In this document: positions 22,008 to 32,556 of the stretch, piece after piece
Layout: each line of letters opens with the position of its first letter
How positions within the stretch are numbered: position 1 is the first letter of the stretch
From: Massilia sp. H-1
Lineage (GTDB): Bacteria; Pseudomonadota; Gammaproteobacteria; Burkholderiales; Burkholderiaceae_D
Length of the DNA stretch: 64,000 bases
NCBI GenBank assembly: GCA_024703915.1
Contig: CP087969.1
Span: forward strand, 868,001-932,000
Direction of reading: 5' to 3'
The notes under the pieces: generated by a model
Told to the model about the DNA's origin: nothing
The model's input: only the letters and a program-made list of their open reading frames with translations
The model's database searches: none
Made by a program: the position numbers and the translations under genes

Positions 22008-22545
22008 TTGCCCGGCGCCGGACAGCTTAGCCAGCCCCACGACGGGTCGCACACCCGCACCCGGCCCAGCATGTTGATGCGGATGCGCCGCACCTCGCTG
22101 CCCTGAAACAGCGTCAGTGTGCCCGCGCGCGGGCCTGGCCGCTGGTACTGCTGCAGCCGCGGCCCGCGCTGTTGAAAGCGATGTAATAAGGCGCCCGGCT
22201 GCCCGTGAAACTGGTGCTGAATTCCAGATCCATCTCCAGCGGGCCGTGGCTGGCGATGACTTCCTCGTCCGGACCGGGGCGGCGGTCGGCGTTGGTGTCC
22301 ACGAATACCACCCAGCCCTCGCCCCAGTCCACACCCATCGCTCCCAGCGGCACCAGCATGACCGGCCGCCCGCGCGCGATCGCCTGGGAGCGGGTCAGGT
22401 CGATCGCGCCGACCAGGTCCGACACCGCCGCATTGAGCTGATAGCGCCGCACCACGCTGTGCATGCCGGGCAGCGCCAGGCTGGCCAGCACGGCGACGAC
22501 GGCCATGACGATCAGCAGCTCGAGCAGGGAAAAGCCGCGCCTCAT
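22008..22545 (-). CDS. fimT: FimT/GspH-type minor pseudopilin
   Basis: Type IV pilus minor pilin of about 178 residues, processed by prepilin peptidase and inserted at the inner membrane. The leader is MRRG followed by FSLLELLIVMAVVAVLASLALPG, the class III signal with Glu at mature position +5. The globular part has LNAAVSDLVGAIDLTRSQAIARGRPVMLVP and DWGEGWVVFVDTNADRRPG, typical of GspH/FimT. Start overlaps the pilE stop by ATGA. The 3' end is uncertain because of breaks near 22130 and a scar at 22024. Confidence 0.82.
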
Positions 22546-22987
22546 GGCCAGCAGCGCAAGCCGGCGCCGGTCGCGCTGCGCTCGCCGATGCTGTTGAGTA
22601 TCAGCGTGTCGCATTCGGCGTCGCGAAAGCGCGCATCGACCCGCGGTGCCGGGCGCCGCCCGCAGTTCGACGCAGCGCGCCAGATCGTGCCCGGGACAGG
22701 CCTGCGCGCTGATTTCGTAGGCGCTTTCGCGCACTGGGTCCGGACCACCAGCGAAAGCGCACGTTGCCCGGCGTGTCGGTATCGGCCGAAAACGGCAGGT
22801 AGCGGTTGTTTTCGGAATAGTAGCGCTCCTGCTGCTGCATCGCGTCGAGCAGCGCGACCTGCCCCTCGGTCCTGCGCGTCTTGAGCACGTAGTTGGCGTA
22901 GGACGGATACGCCAGCGCCGCCAGCACGCCCACGATGGCCATCACGATCAGCAATTCGACGAGCGTCATTCCCTGTCTGGGTTTCAT
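22542..22987 (-). CDS. pilE: PilE-like type IV minor pilin
   Basis: About 148 residues. The prepilin leader MKPRQG precedes MTLVELLIVMAIVGVLAALAYPSY, the conserved N-terminal helix. After it come YVLKTRRTEGQVALLDAMQQQERYYSEN (the pilE-type alpha-1C) and a C-terminal disulphide region CDTLILNSIGERSATG ending CWP. One break lies near 22740. It belongs to the minor pilin operon, so it is more likely a tip or priming subunit than the major pilin. Confidence 0.85.
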
Positions 22988-24983
22988 CGCTTCTCCCTGG
23001 TGCGTGCGTGCAGCTCCTGCCAGTTGGCCACTTCGCGCCAGGCCAGGCGGCTAGGCCTGGGTGCGGATGCGGATGGTCGTGTCCGGCCCGCCACCCGGGC
23101 GCAGCAGCGTGAGGGCGCGCGTGACCATGACGCCGCCGGTGGCGTCGCGCGCGCCGACGGCCAGGGCCGACACGGCCAGCAGCGGCGGCGTGCCGCCCGC
23201 CGTCAGGGCGCCGGTCGATGCGCCGGGCGCCGCCACGCCCGCAGCGTCGAACGCGAAGCCGGTGACGGCATCGACCACGTAGCTGCGCCTGGCCATGGGC
23301 GGGCCGCTTCCCGGCAGGACGGTATCGACCACGATGGCGCTTAGCCACCGCTGCAGGACTGCTAATGGCGGCGCTCTCGCCGTCGCTGGCGGCATTCGGA
23401 AAATCAAAGTACCAGCCGCGCCTGGGGTCGCGGGCGCCGTAGTCGGCCAGCCCGCCCTTGATGGTGGTGCTGTCCTTGCCGGACAGCGTGCGGCGCGCCA
23501 GCTGTTTGCGCGACGCCACGGGCGGCAAGGCCAGATCGGGCCGGTCCAGGATCGCGTACATGGACTGGGGCGTGAACGATGGCTTGAGCAGGTCGGCCGC
23601 CTCCAGCAGCTTGCCGGTGGCGAACAGGATCAGGTAGCCGCCGCCCGGCGCGAACACGACGGCCGGCGCATGCGTGACCGGCTGCGCCACCCCGTCGCGG
23701 TCCTGGGCGGTGAACACCCGGAACGCGAGCCGCCGGTCCAGGTCGAAGCGCCACAGATTGCCCTGCAGGTCGCCCGCATAGGCGTGGCTGGCACTGCCGT
23801 CCGGGCGCAGCACCAGTGCCGATGGGCGCCAGCGCGTTCGCCAGCGCGGGGTCGGCGCCGCCGGTGGCGATGCGAAAGTAGTTCACGCCCGCCTGCCACG
23901 GCTGCCCGGGCCGGCTTGCCCGTCCGAGCACGAACAGTGCGCCCGGGCCATCCGGCGCGAGCGGATTGATGCCGCTGGCCGCCAGCACGGCATGGCCGTA
24001 CTGCACCTGCCCGCGCTGCATCCCCGTGCGCAGGCGGGCAACCAGCGGCGCGGCGCGCTGGAACCCGATGGCGGGATCGTCGCGGTCGGTGAACTCCCAC
24101 AGGGCGCCCGCCGCCGTGCCGAATTGCGCGGGATCGGTGATATCGAGCGCGAACAGGCCGCGTGCGCCCATGCCCATGCCGGAAGCGAGCACGGTGCGCC
24201 ACACGCCGCCGACCAGCGCGTCGCCCTGCCCCGCGCTGCCGTCCACATAGGGCCGCGCCAGGTAGCCCGGAGCGGCCAGGGCGGACAGCTGGGGACCGAG
24301 CACGCGCGGGACGTAGGCGAACAGTTCGGCGCCGCTGTCGGCGGCAAACGCGTGCAGCATCCCGTCATTGGCGCCCAGGTAGGCGACGACGGGGCGCGAC
24401 TTGAAACGTGCGCGGAAGGCCGCGTAGTCCGGGGTTTGCTGGAACGCGGACGGGGCCCGGACGATGAGGGGCGCGCTGTGCAGGATGTCGCCGATCAACC
24501 CGGCCCTGGCGCGACACTGCTTGCCCTCCGCGCTGCGTTCGCCGCGCAGGAAGCGCAGGCGCGCTTCACCCAGCCCGTCGGGCGCGCCCTCGAAGGCCTA
24601 AGCACGTCGAGCCAGTTGCGCCAGCCTAAGCATCGAGCGATTCCCATGCGAAGGCGACCGTCTGCCCCCGTTCGCCCAGCGTATGGATGTTGCGCACTTT
24701 GGCGGCGCCCAGCAGCGCGGATGCATCCCAGGCAGGCTGCCCGGCCATGACAGCGCCCCCGCCCGGCGCGAGCATCAGTGCGTAGCGCAGCAAATTGCCG
24801 CTCGCACCGGGCAGATCGAAGCGGGTGCGCAGGACATAGGCGCCGCCAGGGCCGGTCCACAGCGCCAAGCAAGCCCTCGCCCGCGGGCGGCTCGCCCAGC
24901 CGCGCATGTGGCACGGCAAGCGGCGGCGCGGCCTGCGCGCAGGCGCACAGGAGCAGCAGGCACGGGATCCATGCGCGCCTCAT
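22984..24983 (-). CDS. pilY1: PilY1-type pilus tip protein, short form
   Basis: Secreted pilus-associated adhesin with a C-terminal beta-propeller. About 665 residues, much shorter than the usual 1,000-1,200, because the N-terminal von Willebrand A-like part is absent. The signal peptide is MRRAWIPCLLLLCACAQA. The PilY1 signature GDILHSAPLIV appears about one third in, followed by VAYLGANDGMLHAF and ELFAYVPRVL. GRASRPGQPWQ, YAGDLQGNLWRFDLD and GYLILFATGKLLEAADL belong to the propeller. Scars lie at 23049, 23340, 24597 and 24627; frame breaks also fall near 23830 and 24865. Overlaps pilX upstream and pilE downstream by ATGA. Confidence 0.83.
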
Positions 24984-25609
24984 GCGTTCTCCCCAGGCGG
25001 CGCCACTTGAGGTAGTACGACTGGAGCACCACACAATGGACCGGGTTGGCGCCGAAGCCGATCGCGGTAATCCGGAAGAACAAGGCCTGCTGCTGCCCCG
25101 CGCTCTCGCCCGCCCGCACAAAGGGCAGCTGTTCGATGATGTAGCGCGGCAGGCGTGCGGGCAGCATGGCGCGGCCGACCGGCATGATCGCTGCCGTAAA
25201 GCGGCCATATTCGACAAAGCGCGTGTCGGCCGGATCCGGGTCGGCCAGCAGCGCGCTGCCAGGCCAGCGCTGCTGCGGCAGGCAGTGCGCGCGCACAGGC
25301 CCAGTGCCGGATTGCCCGGGCCTGCGCCGCAGCCTTCTTCGAAGCTGGCCGCCGCGCCCGGCGCAAACAGGGCCGTGCGCGCCGCAGCGGGGCTAAGCGG
25401 CGCCTTCGATGTCGCGCTCGGCGTCGATCAGTGCCGCTTCTGCTGCCTGCAGGGCGATCATGCGGTCACGCTCGGCCCGCGCAGACCGTTCGCCATGCAG
25501 GGCGGCGCGCATGGCCGACACGGCCAGGATCATCATGGCAAGCATGATCCCCAGGACGGCCAGCAAGGCCGCCCCTTGTTGTCGCAGGCTGACAGGCGCG
25601 CGCGTCATG
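24980..25609 (-). CDS. pilX: PilX-type minor pilus assembly protein
   Basis: About 208 residues. The N-terminus is MTRAPVSLRQQGAALL followed by a hydrophobic helix (AVLGIMLAMMILAVSAM) and GERSARAERDRMIALQAAEAALIDAERDIE, typical of PilX with its atypical prepilin leader. The middle contains FEEGCGAGPGNPALGLC and later RLPRYIIEQLPFV and FFRITAIGFGANPVHCVVLQSYYL, the PilX C-terminal pattern of a stimulus-type domain ending in a YY motif. A scar at 25392 and indels near 25230 and 25010 interrupt the frame. Confidence 0.75.
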
Positions 25610-25613
25610 GGGT

Positions 25614-26555
25614 TCACCTGATCCGGTTGCGCAGCAGGATGGTGGACGAGAACACGCGGTGGGCACGGCGCCGCAAGGCGGGATCCATGGCCTCGCGGTC
25701 CAGGCGGGTGCCGGTATCGCTGTCGCCGCGCGCCTGGCTGTAAGCCGCGCCGAAGGCGTGCAGCATGCGCGGCCCGCCGGACTCGGGCCCGTCGCCTTCG
25801 CCATGCAGCACCAGCGCCACCTTGATGCTGGCCACGCGCTTCCACCAGCTCTTGCGCATGCGGTCGCGTTCGCGCGCTTCTTCGGTGGCGCCGCTGCCCG
25901 TGAGCTGCTCGTCCATGCCGTTGATGACGCTCGCGCTCAGGAAACTGTTGGCCACGCCGTCGGCAACGGCGTCGGTATCGACCCCATACAGCACCTGGAA
26001 GGAATCGACGCCGCTGATCACGGCGTCCGCGCTCCAGTCGTTCTCGCCCCGGTACTTGCAGCGCAGCTCGGGCTGCATGGTCGGCGCTCAGGCCGACATA
26101 GAAAATGCTCCAGCCTTCCTGCCCGGCCCCCACGGCGAAGCGAAGCGCAGGTGGCGACGCTGCCGTCGCCCCCGCCCTCGCCCGCCCCGGAAAAACGCAG
26201 CGCCAGCACGTCGCTGCCATTGACCGAGGCCGGACGCGGATCGGTGAGCGCATGCGCGGCCGAGCGACAGCGAGGCGGCATCGAGCCCGCGCACCGCTGG
26301 CGGCGCGCCGGGATCGGGGTCGGATGCGGCGTCGCCGCGCTCCCATTCGACATACGCGCCCTGGCGCGCCGCCCGCTCGATGGACGCCAGCGCGAAGCGG
26401 GCCGCGTCGTCCACGCTGGCCGCCTGCACCTGTGCCAGCCAGGCGCGGTTGGACGAGAGCAGCATGCTGATGGCGATCAGCACCACCAGCAGGCCAAGCG
26501 CGGCGGCGACCATCAGCTCGACCAGGGTAAGGCCGCGCTGGCGCCAGGGATTCAT
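25614..26555 (-). CDS. pilW: PilW-type minor pilus assembly protein
   Basis: About 313 residues. The prepilin leader MNPWRQRG precedes LTLVELMVAAALGLLVVLIAISML, with Glu at +5. The following helix holds LAQVQAASVDDAARFALASIERAARQGAYVEW, typical of PilW. The C-terminal region has SFQVLYGVDTDAVADGV (PilW 'QVQYGVD' motif) and VFSSTILLRNRIR at the end, characteristic of the family. Breaks occur near 26270 and 26085. Start overlaps the pilV stop by ATGA. Confidence 0.85.
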
Positions 26556-27082
26556 GGCGCGCTCCCCGACCACCATGGCCAGGGCTTGGCGTGGCGCGCC
26601 AGCTGCCGTCCGCCTGGCGGCGCAGCCAGCCCAGCTTGATGACGACCGGTGCCTGGGCGCCGCCGCTGCAGGCCCAGTCCATGCTGGCGGCGCCGTCGCG
26701 GCAAACGCGTACCCGCCCGCCGGGAAAGCGAGCGTGCAGCGCGAGCATGGTTTCGCCGATGTCGAACGCGGCCAGCTGCGCGCTGCCGCACTGCGCGGCA
26801 AAGCACGCCTGCGTGGCGGGCGGCGGCCCGGCGGCGGCGTCGTACTGCAGCTGCAGATAGGGATTGAGCGCATCCGGCGCCTGCATTTGCGCGGGGTTGG
26901 CGCGCATGCGGTCGGCCAGGGTGCTGGCCAGCTGCACGCCGTTCGACAGCAGTGCGCTGCCGTGGCGCACGCGCTGCGACGCCACCTGCGCGCTGGCCTG
27001 CGCACAGAATGCCGACCGACAGGACGAGGATGGCCACCAGGACGTCAGGCAGCGTGAAACCGGATGGAACGCGTGGATGCAA
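26552..27082 (-). CDS. pilV: PilV-type minor pilin
   Basis: First gene of the minor pilin operon, about 177 residues. The leader MHPRVPSG precedes FTLPDVLVAILVLSVGILCAGQ; note Pro-Asp in place of the usual Val-Glu at positions +4/+5 of the mature protein, acidic charge retained. The globular part (RVRHGSALLSNGVQLASTLADRMRAN) continues into a cysteine-containing domain (CFAAQCGSAQLAAFD) and FPGGRVRVCRDG. A break near 27005 separates the leader from the globular frame. Confidence 0.78.
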   Translation of the reverse strand: MHPRVPSGFTLPDVLVAILVLSVGILCAGQRAGGVAARAPRQRTAVERRAAGQHPGRPHARQPRANAGAGCAQSLSAAAVRRRRRAAARHAGVLCRAVRQRAAGRVRHRRNHARAARSLSRRAGTRLPRRRRQHGLGLQRRRPGTGRHQAGLAAPPGGRQLARHAKPWPWWSGSAP

Positions 27083-27210
27083 GGGTAGCCTCCGCAGGAA
27101 AAATCGTGGCAGGCCTGCGCGGGAGGCGCATGGATCTGAATCGCTTGCTGATCAAGTTATCAGCGCAGGAAAAAACCCACGGCTGACTTGTCTCAACAGT
27201 GCGGAAGGAC

Positions 27211-27680
27211 TTATTTTCGGGTTTTGCGATCTTGCCCGACTTCGGCAATCGCATCCTGGAACTCGGCCAGGTCTTCGAAATTCTTGTAGACGGAGGCGAA
27301 GCGGATGTAAGCCACTTTGTCGAGCCGTTTGAGTTCCTGCATCACCAGTTCGCCCACGTAGCCCGATTCGACTTCGCGCTGGCCGCTGGTGAGCAGCTTC
27401 TCTTCGATCGACGCGACGGCCGTATCGATCGCCTCGGCCGACACCGGCCGCTTGCGCAGCGCCAGCATCAGCGAACCGCGCAGCTTGGCCGAGGCGTACT
27501 CGGTGCGGCTGCCGTTCTTTTGACGATGATCGGCATCGACAGCTCGATCCGTTCCTTGGTCGTGAAACGCTTGTCGCAACAACACAGCAGCGGCGCTTGG
27601 CGCCGGATTGAATCGCCCTCCTCCGATACGCGGGTATCAAGGACCTGCGTATCTTCATGCTGGCAGAAAGGACATTTCAT
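27211..27680 (-). CDS. nrdR: Transcriptional repressor NrdR
   Basis: Zinc-ribbon/ATP-cone repressor of ribonucleotide reductase genes, about 156 residues. The N-terminus [27 protein letters not shown] has the first cysteine pair; the second is distorted by an error ([14 protein letters not shown], where the family has CxxCxxRFTT). The ATP cone begins near [16 protein letters not shown], with [14 protein letters not shown] and [31 protein letters not shown] (in two blocks). It is directly downstream of glyA, as in many betaproteobacteria. Breaks occur near 27520 and 27585. Confidence 0.92.
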
Positions 27681-27704
27681 GGCGGTGCTTAGCTGCTCCG
27701 TGAC

Positions 27705-28952
27705 TTAGGCTGCGTAGACCGGATACTTGTCGGTCAGTTTCTTGACTTCGGCCTTGACGTTCGACTACGGCGGCGTCGCCCGGATTGTCGAGGATGTCGG
27801 CGATCAGGTTGCCCACGGTCGTCGCATCTTCTTCCTTGAAGCCGCGGGTGGTGAAGGCCGGGCTGCCGAGGCGGATGCCGGACGTGACGAACGGCTTTTG
27901 CGGGTCGTTCGGGATGCCGTTTTTATTGCACGTCATGTGCGCGGCGCCCAGCAGTGCTTCGGCTTCTTTGCCGGTCAGGTTCTTGGAACGCAGATCGACC
28001 AGCATCACGTGCGACTCGGTGCGGCCGGACACGATGCGCAGACCGCGCGGATCAGGGCCTTGGCCAGCGCGTCGGCGTTCTTGACGACTTGTTTCTGGTA
28101 GGCGGTGAACTCCGGGCTCAGCGCTTCCTTGAAGGCGACGGCCTTGCTTAGCGATCACGTGCATCAGCGGGCCACCCTGGATGCCGGGGAAGATCGCCGA
28201 ATTGATGGCTTTCTCGTGCTCGGCTTTCATCAGGATGATGCCGCCGCATGCGGGCCGCGCAGCGATTTGTGCGTGGTCGAGGTGACGAAGTCGGCGTGCG
28301 GCACCGGGTTAGGATAGACGCCCGCTGCGATCAGACCGGCGTAGTGCGCCATGTCGACCATGAAGTAGGCGCCAACGGCCTTGGCCACCTTGGCGAAGCG
28401 CTCGAAGTCGATCTTGAGCGAGAACGCCGATGCGCCCGCGATGATCAGCTTCGGTTTTTTCTCGTGCGCGAGGCGCTCCATGGCGTCGTAATCGATATCT
28501 TCTGCTTCGGTCAGGCCGTAGGAGACGACGTTGAACCACTTGCCCGACATGTTCAGTGCCATGCCGTGGGTCAGGTGGCCGCCTTCAGCGAGCGACATGC
28601 CCATGATGGTATCGCCCGGCTTGAGCATGGCGAAGAACACGCCCTGATTGGCCTGCGAGCCCGAATTTGGCTGGACGTTGGCCGCTTCCGCGCCGAACAG
28701 TTGTTTGACACGGTCGATCGCCAGTTGTTCGGCGATGTCGACAAATTCGCAGCCACCGTAGTAGCGCTTGCCTGGATAACCTTCGGCATACTTGTTGGTC
28801 AGCTGCGAGCCCTGGGCTTGCATGACCGCTGGCGAGGTATAGTTTTCCGACGCGATCAGCTCAATGTGATCTTGCTGGCGGGTGTTTTCCTTCTGGATTG
28901 CGCCCCACAGTTCCGGGTCAACGTTGGCGAGCGTGTGATCTTTTGCAAACAT
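27705..28952 (-). CDS. glyA: Serine hydroxymethyltransferase
   Basis: PLP enzyme interconverting serine and glycine with tetrahydrofolate, the main C1 source. About 415 residues. The start [16 protein letters not shown] follows the riboswitch. Diagnostic blocks are [41 protein letters not shown] and the PLP-lysine motif [12 protein letters not shown] near residue 230. The C-terminus has [19 protein letters not shown]. Breaks: scar at 28147 (restores [14 protein letters not shown]), a base loss in HAGGI near 28245, and indels near 28050 and 27765. Confidence 0.96.
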
Positions 28953-29054
28953 GAAAAAACTCCAATCGATAAGAGTGCGAGGCACCTGGCTGTAAGGATC
29001 GAATGAGGGGAGCCGTCGGACAACAGGACAGGCAGCCTCATCGTGCGCTTCCAT

Positions 29055-29165
29055 CGGTGGCTGCCCAGGCGAACGGCTGTTGAAATCTCACGTTCCCCGG
29101 TGGAAGCCCACCTTTCGCCGACTGGCAATGGCTCGCCGCGACTTTTCGCCAGTTACGTGAGACGT
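29055..29165 (-). promoter_or_regulatory. Probable ZTP (pfl motif) riboswitch controlling glyA
   Basis: On the minus strand, about 100-210 bases ahead of the glyA start, CACGTAACTGGCG (centred near 29148) is followed about 75 bases later by CCGTTCGCCTGGGCAG (29059-29074). These match the two conserved halves of the pfl/ZTP aptamer (GUGACUGGCG and CCGCCUGGGCA), separated by a variable linker. ZTP/ZMP accumulates when 10-formyl-tetrahydrofolate is short, and glyA is a known regulon member. The single A for G in GTAACTGGCG is the only change seen in the 5' block. Confidence 0.8.
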
Positions 29166-29177
29166 AATGGAGCCCAA

Positions 29178-29206
29178 ATTGTAAGTTAAACCCTGAATTA
29201 GGGCAA
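29178..29206 (-). promoter_or_regulatory. Sigma-70 promoter for glyA
   Basis: Minus-strand TTGCCC (29201-29206) and TACAAT (29178-29183) are spaced by 17 bases. They lie just upstream of the putative riboswitch, so the aptamer would be at the very 5' end of the transcript. Confidence 0.6.
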
Positions 29207-29294
29207 GGAAGGGCCTTGCGATAATGGCAGCACCGGCCCGCTTATGCCCCTTTCGGCTACAATCTGCGCGGTAAACTTCACTCAGGATGTCAAC

Positions 29295-30045
<751 letters not shown>

Positions 30046-30113
30046 GCGTTTCCACAGGGAAACCTTCGGCGTTTCCCTGCGAAATCGATTAGAATGTTTC
30101 CCACATTCATTTT

Positions 30114-30534
30114 ATGGCAACTTTTATCATGCCTCCAGCGTTTCACTGGCCGGTAAGGATTTACTACGAAGACACCGATGCCGGTGGCATCGTGTTCTAC
30201 GCCAATTACCTGAAGTTTTTCGAGCGCGCCCGCACCGAGTGGCTGCGCGCCGCCGCATGTGAACCAGCAAGCACTGGCCGAGCAGGATGGTGCGATCTTT
30301 GTCGTCAAGAACGCCAGCATCGACTATCACGCGCCAGCCAAACTCGATGATGTACTAAACTTAACTTTGAGCATCGAAAAATTGGGCCGTGCATCGGTCC
30401 AGTTTGTCCAGCAAGCCTGGCGCGGCGACGTCCTGCTCGCCAGTGCCAGCGTCAAGGTCGGCTGCGTCGATGCCGCCACGCTGCGCCCACGCTCCCTGCC
30501 GCCCGCAACCGCTGATAAAATGCGTGCCGCCTGA
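30114..30534 (+). CDS. ybgC: Tol-Pal system-associated acyl-CoA thioesterase YbgC
   Basis: Hotdog-fold thioesterase of about 140 residues, usual first gene of the tol-pal operon. The diagnostic block [29 protein letters not shown] (YEDTDAGG carries the catalytic Asp) is near the N-terminus. [18 protein letters not shown] and [19 protein letters not shown] follow. A break near 30258 is probably a variant scar, restoring [18 protein letters not shown] at 30129 is an alternative start. Confidence 0.92.
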
Positions 30535-30558
30535 CTCACTACCGAAGATTGATAACCG

Positions 30559-31252
30559 ATGAACGCAGCCCAAGACCTTTCCTTTATTGCCCTGATCACC
30601 AATGCGCACCTGATCGTGCAGCTGATCATGGCGCTGTTGCTCGGCGTGTCGCTGATGAGCTGGACCTATATTTTCCGCAAGGCGTTTGCGATCCGCGCGG
30701 CGCGCTCGCAGACCGAAAAATTTGAACGCACCTTCTGGGCTAGATGGGCAACCTGCATACCCTGCACCAGAGCGCCAGCAACAGCCGCGACCAGAGCGGC
30801 GCGCTGGCCCGCATTTTTGACGCTTAAGCATGGGCGAATACATCAAGGGCAAGCAAGCTTCCGACAAGCACGAAACGCTCGACACCGGTGCGGTACTCGA
30901 TGGCGCACGGCGCGCCATGCGCGCAGCCTTCCAGCGCGAACTGGACGCGCTCGACTCCCATTTGAACTTCCTGGCCTCGGTTGGTTCCGTCTCGCCTTAC
31001 GTCGGCCTGCTCGGCACGGTGTGGGGCATCATGAACGCCTTCCGCGGCCTGGCCAACGTGCAGCAGGCCACCCTGGCCGCCGTGGCGCCCGGCATTGCCG
31101 AAGCCCTGATCGCGACCGCCATCGGCCTGTTCGCGGCGATCCCGGCGGTGGTTGCCTACAACCGCTACACGCACGATATCGACCGTCTGGCCATCCGTTT
31201 CGAGAGCTTCGTTGAAGAATTCTCGAACATCCTGCAGCGCCAGTCGCGCTAA
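30559..31252 (+). CDS. tolQ: Tol-Pal system proton channel subunit TolQ
   Basis: Inner-membrane MotA/TolQ/ExbB family protein of about 230 residues. TM1 is [22 protein letters not shown] near the N-terminus. The second and third membrane segments are within [24 protein letters not shown] and [24 protein letters not shown], which contain the conserved pore residues. Two scars (30739, 30824) break the cytoplasmic loop and restore FWAGMGNLH and IFDAGMGEYIKG. It energises TolA with TolR from the proton motive force. Confidence 0.95.
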
Positions 31253-31264
31253 GCGGAGACGGTC

Positions 31265-31699
31265 ATGGCATTTTCTTCCAGCAGTTTGCGCGGCGGCCGC
31301 GGCCGCAAGCTCAAGTCCGACATCAACGTCGTGCCGTACATCGACGTGATGCTGGTCTTGCTGATCATCTTCATGGTGGTGCCGCCGCAAAACAGCCCGA
31401 GCGTGATCAACCTGCCCAACGCGCAAAAGTCCGCGCTGCCGCCCGATAACTACATCCAGATCCAGCTGCTGCAAAACGGCGAGCTGACGGTGAGCATCAA
31501 TGGCAAGCGCAGCCAGGCTGCCGAAAATTTCAAGAACCGGACCACCCTGCTGCGCCGTCTGCGCGCCCTGCACGCGGACTTCCCCGAGTACCCGGTGATG
31601 ATCGCGGGCGACCGCGATGCCAAGTACGACGACGTCATCCAGCTCATTTCGGAAGCCAAGAAAATGGGCATTACCCGCGTTGGACTCGCCACCAAGTGA
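31265..31699 (+). CDS. tolR: Tol-Pal system protein TolR
   Basis: ExbD/TolR family protein of about 144 residues, with no break. The short cytoplasmic N-terminus SSSLRGGRGRKLKSDINVVPYIDVMLVLLIIFMVV contains the essential membrane Asp in YIDVMLVLL. The periplasmic domain continues to MGITRVGLATK. It starts 12 bases after tolQ. Confidence 0.96.
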   Translation: MAFSSSSLRGGRGRKLKSDINVVPYIDVMLVLLIIFMVVPPQNSPSVINLPNAQKSALPPDNYIQIQLLQNGELTVSINGKRSQAAENFKNRTTLLRRLRALHADFPEYPVMIAGDRDAKYDDVIQLISEAKKMGITRVGLATK

Positions 31700-31706
31700 C
31701 GCACGC

Positions 31707-32533
31707 ATGGCACCAATGAATCCAGCCGCAGCAGCATGGCGCCCAGTACACGGTCCCGCCGGAGCCGAGCCGCACGCCATCGGTCATGATGGCGCTGGGC
31801 ATGCACGCCCTGCTGCTCGCGTTTCTGTACATCGGCGTCAAGTGGCAGAACACGGAACCGACCGCGGTCGAGGCCGAGGTGTGGGACATGAAGACCCAGT
31901 ACGCCGCGCCACCGCCGCCACCCCAGCCCGATCCGGTGGTCAAGCCCGACCCGGTTCCCGAACCGCCCAAGCCGGTGGTGGAAGAGCCGGTCGCGCCCAA
32001 GGCGCCCGATATCGCGCTGGAAAAGATCAAGGAACAGAAGAAGAAACTGGCCGACAAGAAGCTCGCCGAAGAGAAGCTGCGCGAAGAACTCAAGCAGGAA
32101 AAGCTCAAGGAACTGGCCGACAAGAAGGCCAAGGCCGCCACCGCGCTGGCCGAGCAGAAGAAGCTCGACAAGCTGCGTGAGCAGGAAGTCAAACGCATGA
32201 TGGCCAATCTGGGCGGCACCGGCACGGCCGAAAAATCGACCGCGCCGCGTATTGACACCGGTTACAGGGGCCGCCGTGAGCACCAAGATCAAGCGCTCGA
32301 CCTCGTACGTGGGCGACACCGACGTGCCCGGCAATCCGGAAGTGCAATTCAAGATCGACCAGTTACCGACCGGTGAAATTATCTCCGTCCGCAAGTTGAA
32401 GAGCAGCGGTATCGCCGCTTTCGATGCGGCAGTGGAACGCGGCATTAACAATTCGTCACCACTTCCGAAGAAGAAAGATGGTACGGTAGACCGCACCGTC
32501 GATGTCACGATCAAAATGAAGGACATCAAGTAA
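31707..32533 (+). CDS. tolA: Tol-Pal envelope-spanning protein TolA
   Basis: About 275 residues: a short N-terminus, one membrane helix (VMMALGMHALLLAFLYIGV), a proline-rich hinge (APPPPPQPDPVVKPDPVPEPPKP), a long Lys/Glu/Ala helical rod (from about 32020 to 32210), then the C-terminal TonB-like domain (RSTSYVGDTDVPGNPEVQFKIDQLPTGEI in two blocks, VRKLKSSGIAAFDAAVERGI). It links the TolQR motor to TolB/Pal. Breaks occur near 31730 and 32265. The start at 31707 overlaps no neighbour and lies seven bases after tolR; 31716 is an alternative. Confidence 0.93.
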
Positions 32534-32556
32534 CACTGCATGAGGACAGATTACCT

